6,864 nt of DNA from Lentisphaerota bacterium (GTDB lineage: Bacteria > Verrucomicrobiota > Kiritimatiellia > RFP12 > UBA3636): positions 1-6,864 of the forward strand of contig JAAZFF010000251.1 in the NCBI GenBank assembly GCA_012511845.1, in the 5' to 3' direction. The translations under genes were made by a program, and so were the position numbers. Every line of letters begins with the position of its first letter. The stretch's first letter is position 1. This document shows, one piece after another, positions 1-4,355 of the stretch. A model generated the notes under the pieces. The model did no database searches. It was not told where the DNA came from and saw only the letters and a list, made by a program, of their open reading frames with translations.

Positions 1-168
1 GTTGCCATGAACCTGCTCATTGAGCGTGTCGCCAATTACGGGAAGCCATGTAATAATGTTTTGCTGCCGGTAACGTATATCGAACGCGAATCTGTGGCTC
101 CACCACCTGCCGGGAAGAAGATGCCGGTACAACGAACTGCAACAATCAGCGCAGCTACTGCCCCATAA
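1..168 (+). CDS. LacI/GalR-type transcriptional regulator, C-terminal end (partial)
   Basis: Frame 1 is open from the first base to a TAA at 166-168 and gives the last 55 residues of a protein that begins outside the window. The segment AMNLLIERVANYGKP, followed about ten residues later by VLLPVTYIERES, fits the end of the periplasmic-binding-like sensor domain of LacI/GalR regulators: an amphipathic helix of the type A..L..ri, then a strand leading to a closing 'R-x-S' signature (here RES). A Pro/Ala-rich tail of about 24 residues follows. The DNA-binding domain is not visible, so a GntR-type protein with a LacI-like sensor domain is equally possible. Family members bind a sugar and repress or activate nearby genes. 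The next gene, 60 bp downstream on the same strand, encodes a glycoside hydrolase, which fits a local regulator of carbohydrate use. The family call is fairly sure; the ligand is unknown. Confidence 0.75.
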   Translation, partial: VAMNLLIERVANYGKPCNNVLLPVTYIERESVAPPPAGKKMPVQRTATISAATAP

Positions 169-228
169 ACCTGCCTTTTCCAGAAGAGTTAATTTCTATC
201 AACTTGATACAATCTTATTGCAGCTAAA
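169..228 (+). promoter_or_regulatory. Intergenic control region between the regulator and the first hydrolase
   Basis: These 60 bases separate the regulator stop from the first hydrolase start. They contain a 13-bp inverted repeat (197-209) and a TACAAT hexamer (208-213) that differs from the -10 consensus at one position. No good -35 hexamer is seen 16-18 bases upstream, and there is no hairpin followed by a T-run that would end the regulator transcript. The region may therefore hold a promoter for the hydrolase unit, or the whole set may be read from upstream. This is inference from motif matching only. Confidence 0.35.
197..209. promoter_or_regulatory. Perfect 13-bp inverted repeat, candidate operator
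   Basis: TATCAA-C-TTGATA has two exactly complementary 6-base arms around a single central base. It lies 19 bases before the first hydrolase ATG and overlaps the -10-like TACAAT by two bases. That is where a repressor site would block transcription, and a LacI/GalR-type gene ends just upstream. Many LacI-family operators have a central CG, which this repeat lacks, so the match to that family is not specific. The other intergenic gaps of the window show no second copy. Confidence 0.35.
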
Positions 229-1629
229 ATGACGAACACAAGTATTTTGCAAATTGAATCGCTCAAGCTCAAGGAGCTTGGCATACTCAATATTGACACT
301 TCTGGAAGAAAAAAGGCGGAGTGCTTTGGCATCGGTTGTGAAACGCTCGACAGGGATTTATTTGATCCGGAGGCAGTGTTTCCGAAAATAGCGGAAACAG
401 GTGCACTCAGGGCACGTTTGCAGACAGGTTGGGCGAAGTGTGAAAAATCTCCGGGAGTTTTTGATTTTTCGTGGCTCGACAAACACGTTGATGCTCTTAT
501 CGAATTGGGAATGGAGCCGTGGTTTAACCTTGGTTACGGCAATCCTGTCTATCAGGATCAGGCTGAGGGGTATCAGGCAACTGTAGGAGTTGTGCCTACC
601 GATAACCCTGACGCCTTGGCGGCGTGGCTGAGGTATGTTGAGAAGCTGGTGGAACATTTCTCCGACCGTGTTTCGATATATGAAATCTGGAACGAGCCCG
701 ACATCCCCGCTTTCTGGGTGAATCAGCCAAGGACAGGCGCAGAATACGCACGTTTGTTTAATCCCACAGTGAAAGCGGTTAAAGCGGCAATGCCCTCTGC
801 CGGAATAGCGGCTCTGGCAATGACAAGTAAAGCGCTCAATCCCGATGGAAGAGCGTTTATCTCCGAGTTTATAGATAATCTGGAAAAACCTGAACTGATC
901 GATATTGTAACGTTCCATTCTTACCGCTATCCTCCTGATTTTCTGTACGAAGCTGATGTGGCAAAATTGAGCGAACTTGTGAAGAAACGCCTGCCCGGTG
1001 CATCATTATGGATGGGCGAGGGCGGATATCCTTCCCAGCCGAGCGGGACGGGAGCCAAGGCGCATCATAATGAGACGAGCGAACTGATTCAGGCAAAATG
1101 GCTGACACGTCATTTAATTACCAATGTCGGGATAGGCGTTGAATTCGTTTCGTGGTTCCATGCAGTAGACCTTGCGGGGTACAGGGATGCATCGGCAATA
1201 AATCCGAAGGGTCTGCTCCGAACTAATGCATCCCCAAAGCAATCATTTTTCGCCATGCAGAATCTCTGCACTGTTTTCAGCAATGATTTTCGTCCTGTAG
1301 AATATCCCTGGAGGGCTACTTATATCAGCGAAGCACACGGACATAGCCAGTCTGAAATACAAGTTTATCAGTTTGAAGGGGCATCCGGCACGAGAGTTGC
1401 CGCCTATTTCAACGGTGGTGCCATAAGTGATGCCAACACATATCGGGCGATAGATTTACATTTATCGGAAGTGGAAGGTGACGCCTTGTTGCTTGATACG
1501 CTTGGTGGTAGTGTTTACAGTGTTGTTCCTCAAAACGGGAAATACAGTTTACCTGTAGCCGATTATCCCATGCTACTCGTAACGGGAGCATTAACAGATG
1601 AAGTTTTGCCGCTAAACCCTGCCACGTAA
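229..1629 (+). CDS. Clan GH-A glycoside hydrolase, GH39-like
   Basis: This 466-residue protein looks like a retaining glycosidase with a (beta/alpha)8 barrel. EIWNEPD places the probable acid/base at Glu156 after Asn155. WMGEGGYPS places the probable nucleophile at Glu264. The segment TFHSYRYP (His230, Tyr232) and Trp309 in FVSWFH are in the right order for active-site residues of this clan. Early features such as RARLQTGW (61-68) and PGVFDFSWLD resemble GH39 beta-xylosidases and related enzymes. From about residue 375 to 457 a beta-sandwich-like tail follows, including DTLGGSVYSVV and LPVADYPMLLV, as in many such hydrolases. No signal peptide is seen, so a cytoplasmic site is inferred, probably acting on imported oligosaccharides. 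The start is the first ATG after an in-frame TGA at 205-207. No Shine-Dalgarno is visible before it, which is odd. Assignment to the clan is firm; GH39, and xylosidase activity in particular, are tentative, and a GH10- or GH5-like relative cannot be excluded. Confidence 0.8.
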   Translation: MTNTSILQIESLKLKELGILNIDTSGRKKAECFGIGCETLDRDLFDPEAVFPKIAETGALRARLQTGWAKCEKSPGVFDFSWLDKHVDALIELGMEPWFNLGYGNPVYQDQAEGYQATVGVVPTDNPDALAAWLRYVEKLVEHFSDRVSIYEIWNEPDIPAFWVNQPRTGAEYARLFNPTVKAVKAAMPSAGIAALAMTSKALNPDGRAFISEFIDNLEKPELIDIVTFHSYRYPPDFLYEADVAKLSELVKKRLPGASLWMGEGGYPSQPSGTGAKAHHNETSELIQAKWLTRHLITNVGIGVEFVSWFHAVDLAGYRDASAINPKGLLRTNASPKQSFFAMQNLCTVFSNDFRPVEYPWRATYISEAHGHSQSEIQVYQFEGASGTRVAAYFNGGAISDANTYRAIDLHLSEVEGDALLLDTLGGSVYSVVPQNGKYSLPVADYPMLLVTGALTDEVLPLNPAT

Positions 1630-1663
1630 TTTAGATGACATTGAAGATAGAGAAATCCTGAAA

Positions 1664-2674
1664 ATGGCGAAAGCACAAAAGACAATTAAAGAAAACGATA
1701 CGCTATATGTTGACGGAAATCGCCTTGTGAATAGCAACGGGGTCGACATATGGCTTCAGGGTCTCGCACTTCCCGGTCTGGAGTGGCGCAACGGCGGGGT
1801 CAAGATCAGGGAAACGCTTACGGCTGCTCTCAATGACTGGCATGCAAACTGCATCCGCTTACCTGTTCGTGAGGATTTCTGGTTTGGACGCGATGATACA
1901 ACTGCGGAAGATGGCGGAGCTTCGTACAGGGAGCTTGTTGATGAACTGGTAGAGACAACAGCCAACGCTGGAGCCTATCTTGCCCTTGATCTGCATCGTT
2001 TCAAGGCACCGACACAGGCTCATGCGGAATTCTGGATAGATGCAGCTGCGCGTTATTCCAATCATCCTGCTGTTATATTTGATCTTTTTAATGAAGCTCA
2101 CAGCATATCATGGGAAGTGTGGCGTGACGGAGGGAAAATCGATGCAGAGGAGAAAAAAGGTGTAGTGGCAGAAAATGAGTTTGCCAGGGAACAGATAGAG
2201 ACTATCGGGCATCAGGCACTGGTTGATGCCGTCAGGGAAACGGGTGCGAAAAACATCGTGATAGCAGGCGGGCTTGACTGGGCATATGATTTGACGGGCA
2301 ATGCAGCAGGTTACACTGTAGACGATGCCGGCGGTAACGGCGTGATGTATGCAAGCCATATATATCCATGGAAGTCTGACTGGGCAGGGAACGTCCTTTG
2401 CATGGCAGACAAAGCTCCGATATTTATAGGAGAAGTTGGCTGTGAGCTTGTGCCGCTTCCTTTTGAGAAGCCGGAAGATTATAAAGATCCGTATCTTTGG
2501 GCACCGGAAATCATTGCCTTTATACAAGCCAACAGACTTCATTGGACCGCCTGGAGTTTTCATCCGAGAGCCACGCCCCGTGTCATCGGGGATTGGGATT
2601 TTACACCAACTCCTTTTTGGGGTGCTTTTGTGCGTTCCGCACTGAGAGGTTATACTTTTATTTCCAGCACGTAA
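1664..2674 (+). CDS. GH5-like glycoside hydrolase (cellulase superfamily)
   Basis: This 336-residue protein shows the ordered active-site landmarks of family GH5. CIRLPV carries the conserved Arg65, LALDLH carries His111, and FDLFNEAH carries the Asn143-Glu144 pair with the acid/base Glu. ASHIYPW carries His232 and Tyr234, IFIGEVG carries the probable nucleophile Glu257, and TAWSFHP carries Trp297 of the -1 subsite. The length is normal for a single catalytic domain with no binding module. Family members cut beta-1,4-linked glucans, mannans and related glycans or short oligosaccharides; the specificity here cannot be read. The N-terminus (MAKAQKTIKENDTLYVDG) is hydrophilic with no signal peptide, so the enzyme is probably cytoplasmic. 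The gene follows the first hydrolase after 34 bases and lies 32 bases before the next gene's proposed start, which supports an operon. The purine-rich stretch before the ATG is only a weak ribosome-binding match. Confidence 0.85.
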   Translation: MAKAQKTIKENDTLYVDGNRLVNSNGVDIWLQGLALPGLEWRNGGVKIRETLTAALNDWHANCIRLPVREDFWFGRDDTTAEDGGASYRELVDELVETTANAGAYLALDLHRFKAPTQAHAEFWIDAAARYSNHPAVIFDLFNEAHSISWEVWRDGGKIDAEEKKGVVAENEFAREQIETIGHQALVDAVRETGAKNIVIAGGLDWAYDLTGNAAGYTVDDAGGNGVMYASHIYPWKSDWAGNVLCMADKAPIFIGEVGCELVPLPFEKPEDYKDPYLWAPEIIAFIQANRLHWTAWSFHPRATPRVIGDWDFTPTPFWGAFVRSALRGYTFISST

Positions 2675-2696
2675 CACTTTAATTTAACTTACAAAC

Positions 2697-2700
2697 GGAG
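2697..2700 (+). promoter_or_regulatory. Shine-Dalgarno GGAG that decides the ATT start of the first repeat protein
   Basis: GGAG ends six bases before ATT at 2707, an ideal distance. The same ribosome-binding site would be 45 bases from the TTG at 2746, far too distant. The site therefore argues for starting at ATT. Confidence 0.65.
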
Positions 2701-2706
2701 AAAAAA

Positions 2707-4320
2707 ATTAAGAAAATATCTTTTATTATCGTATCAGCTTGTCTTTTGTTTGCACTAAAAGTTCAAGCGGCTGATGCTTTTTGGATATCAACGGACAATC
2801 CTGTCTGGGAAAATCCGGAAAACTGGAGTGATGGCGTTGTCCCCGGGAGCACTACGAATGTGATTTTTGGAGATCGCTCAGGTCTCGCCGATCCGTTTCT
2901 TTCAACTACACAGCAAATCGCGCGGGTTGAATTTCAGAATCCAGGCTGGACAATATCAGGTCCCGGAATGCTCTGCTTCGAAGCCTCCCCGCCTTACTCC
3001 AGTTCCGGCGGCGGCACAAACATTGTCGATGTCGACACTCTGTTTTTAACAAACGCCACTATATCGGCATCTGAAGATTCAACGTTGATTGTAAAGGGCG
3101 ATGTTAGCAGTGATGGGGGTCGGAAGGTTTTTGCGATCGGCGGTGCCGGTACCGTGCGGCTTGAGGGTGCTGTTTCCAACGTCAAGGATTTCCGCATACA
3201 GAGCGGCGGCACATTGGAGCTTGCAATGCCTGTGCGTATGAATTCTGATTTCGAGGATCGGATTGAAAACGGCTCGACAATCAGATATTTTGCCGATGAG
3301 CAATGCCGCATTCGCTGGCCCAGATATGGATCTGGTGGTTTGCTGGATTTAAATGGGTTTACACAAACGTTCAGCGGGCTGACTTTTGCGCATCATTCCA
3401 CTGATGTCAATTTCACTGTTGAAACGGGTGAAGAAGGCAAATTGATTCTGAATTCAGGTATAGGCTATCAACCATACAGTTGGAACGACAGAAATCGTTA
3501 TGGAACAGCGGTAATCCGGGGAAATCTGGAGTTTCCCAAAGGTGGCACAATTACATCTGTCGAACAGAATATAACGAATGTCCATATCAAAATAGAAGCG
3601 GCAATTTCCGGAGGAGGAGGTCTGATTTGTCGAGGTAGCGGTACTGTGCAGCTTACCGGCTCCAACACTTATCCCGGTGATACTACAGTTGCCCGTGCGC
3701 AACTTGGCAGTCGTCCGAACGAAGCAGGGTTGCTCATTATCGATGGTACAGCTACGGAGACATCCTCCGGCATCGGTTTGGGTGCACTTCATGTGGAGCC
3801 TTCAGGTGCAGTTGGAGGTGCCGGCACCATAGGCTATACAGGACGGACAGGTGCGACGCTGTCGCTGGAAGGCGAATTCGTGGCTGCTGACGAAGAAGAT
3901 GAGATCGAGGAGGCAGTATTCCCCGCCACTGTCACACCGGGCGGTATTGAAGAAGGTTCGGAAATTGCAACATTAAGCGTAAACGGTGATGTGGATTTCG
4001 GAGACTACAGTTGTCTTTCCATAGACATAGGAGAAGGTACATGCGATACGCTTGCTGTGTCAGGCTCGATCTCTGTAAGTGCTCTTGGCACAGTTTTACA
4101 ATTGAATATACCTGATGAGATCGAACTCATCGGTGATTACACACTTGCCGAATCCGGCGAATTGACAGGAGAATTCTCCTCTGTGTTGATCAACGGTGAA
4201 GAGTTTGAAGACGCTACGGATTACAGATCAATTGCGATGACGCACCATATCGGATATTCCTCTGATTCAGTGATCCTCAAACAGAGTCCGCCGCAAGGTA
4301 CAACGATTACTATATTTTAA
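2707..4320 (+). CDS. Secreted autotransporter-associated beta-strand repeat protein, probable ATT start
   Basis: Read from ATT at 2707 the protein has 537 residues. It opens with a classic signal peptide: Lys-Lys, a hydrophobic core (ISFIIVSACLLFAL) and a likely cleavage after VQA near residue 21. The frame has no ATG, GTG or TTG between the TAA at 2680-2682 and the TTG at 2746, which sits inside the hydrophobic core; starting there would remove the positive residues and half the signal. The mature N-terminus carries a W...P.NWSDGVVPG segment typical of these beta-helical proteins. Residues about 299-335 form an autotransporter-associated repeat (GGGGLICRGSGTVQLTGSNT), followed by GAVGGAGTIG near 367-376 and a C-terminal TPGG...LSVNGDVDFG module (about 409-515). 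Such repeats build extended beta-helices. No barrel domain, PEP-CTERM or LPXTG-like sorting signal is seen at the end (TTITIF). The role is unknown; export and an envelope or extracellular site are inferred. Confidence 0.8.
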   Translation: MKKISFIIVSACLLFALKVQAADAFWISTDNPVWENPENWSDGVVPGSTTNVIFGDRSGLADPFLSTTQQIARVEFQNPGWTISGPGMLCFEASPPYSSSGGGTNIVDVDTLFLTNATISASEDSTLIVKGDVSSDGGRKVFAIGGAGTVRLEGAVSNVKDFRIQSGGTLELAMPVRMNSDFEDRIENGSTIRYFADEQCRIRWPRYGSGGLLDLNGFTQTFSGLTFAHHSTDVNFTVETGEEGKLILNSGIGYQPYSWNDRNRYGTAVIRGNLEFPKGGTITSVEQNITNVHIKIEAAISGGGGLICRGSGTVQLTGSNTYPGDTTVARAQLGSRPNEAGLLIIDGTATETSSGIGLGALHVEPSGAVGGAGTIGYTGRTGATLSLEGEFVAADEEDEIEEAVFPATVTPGGIEEGSEIATLSVNGDVDFGDYSCLSIDIGEGTCDTLAVSGSISVSALGTVLQLNIPDEIELIGDYTLAESGELTGEFSSVLINGEEFEDATDYRSIAMTHHIGYSSDSVILKQSPPQGTTITIF

Positions 4321-4343
4321 AGATCTTTTACAAAAAAATAAAC

Positions 4344-4347
4344 AGGA
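4344..4347 (+). promoter_or_regulatory. Shine-Dalgarno AGGA of the second repeat protein
   Basis: AGGA, within the purine run AGGAAGAG, ends eight bases before the ATG at 4356 and supports that start. Together with the GGAG of the preceding gene, it shows that the two secreted-protein genes have clear ribosome-binding sites while the two hydrolase genes do not. Confidence 0.65.
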
Positions 4348-4355
4348 AGAGAAAA

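Noticed and set aside
358..918. 186-codon minus-strand open frame within the GH39-like gene
   Set aside because: It lies wholly opposite a gene with clear catalytic motifs and its product has no recognisable domain. It is a shadow frame.
2108..2677. 189-codon minus-strand open frame within the GH5-like gene
   Set aside because: It is opposite the conserved second half of the GH5 gene, and its Arg/Cys/Ile-rich product resembles no family.
2731..2745. Lipobox-like VSAC in the signal peptide of the first repeat protein
   Set aside because: Only about six hydrophobic residues precede the Cys and the core continues after it (LLFAL), so cleavage there by signal peptidase II is unlikely; the later VQA site fits better.
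2740..2748. TTG at 2746 as the start of the first repeat protein
   Set aside because: It falls inside the hydrophobic core of the signal peptide, has no ribosome-binding site at a useful distance, and would discard the Lys-Lys n-region. ATT at 2707 explains all three.
4303..4320. C-terminal Phe with alternating residues as an outer-membrane beta-signal
   Set aside because: The terminal TTITIF weakly resembles such a signal, but there is no barrel of amphipathic strands before it.
4319..4328. AAAGATCTTT palindrome after the first repeat protein stop
   Set aside because: It is only 10 bp, AT-rich, has no loop when folded and no following T-run, so it is not a convincing terminator; it probably arises by chance.
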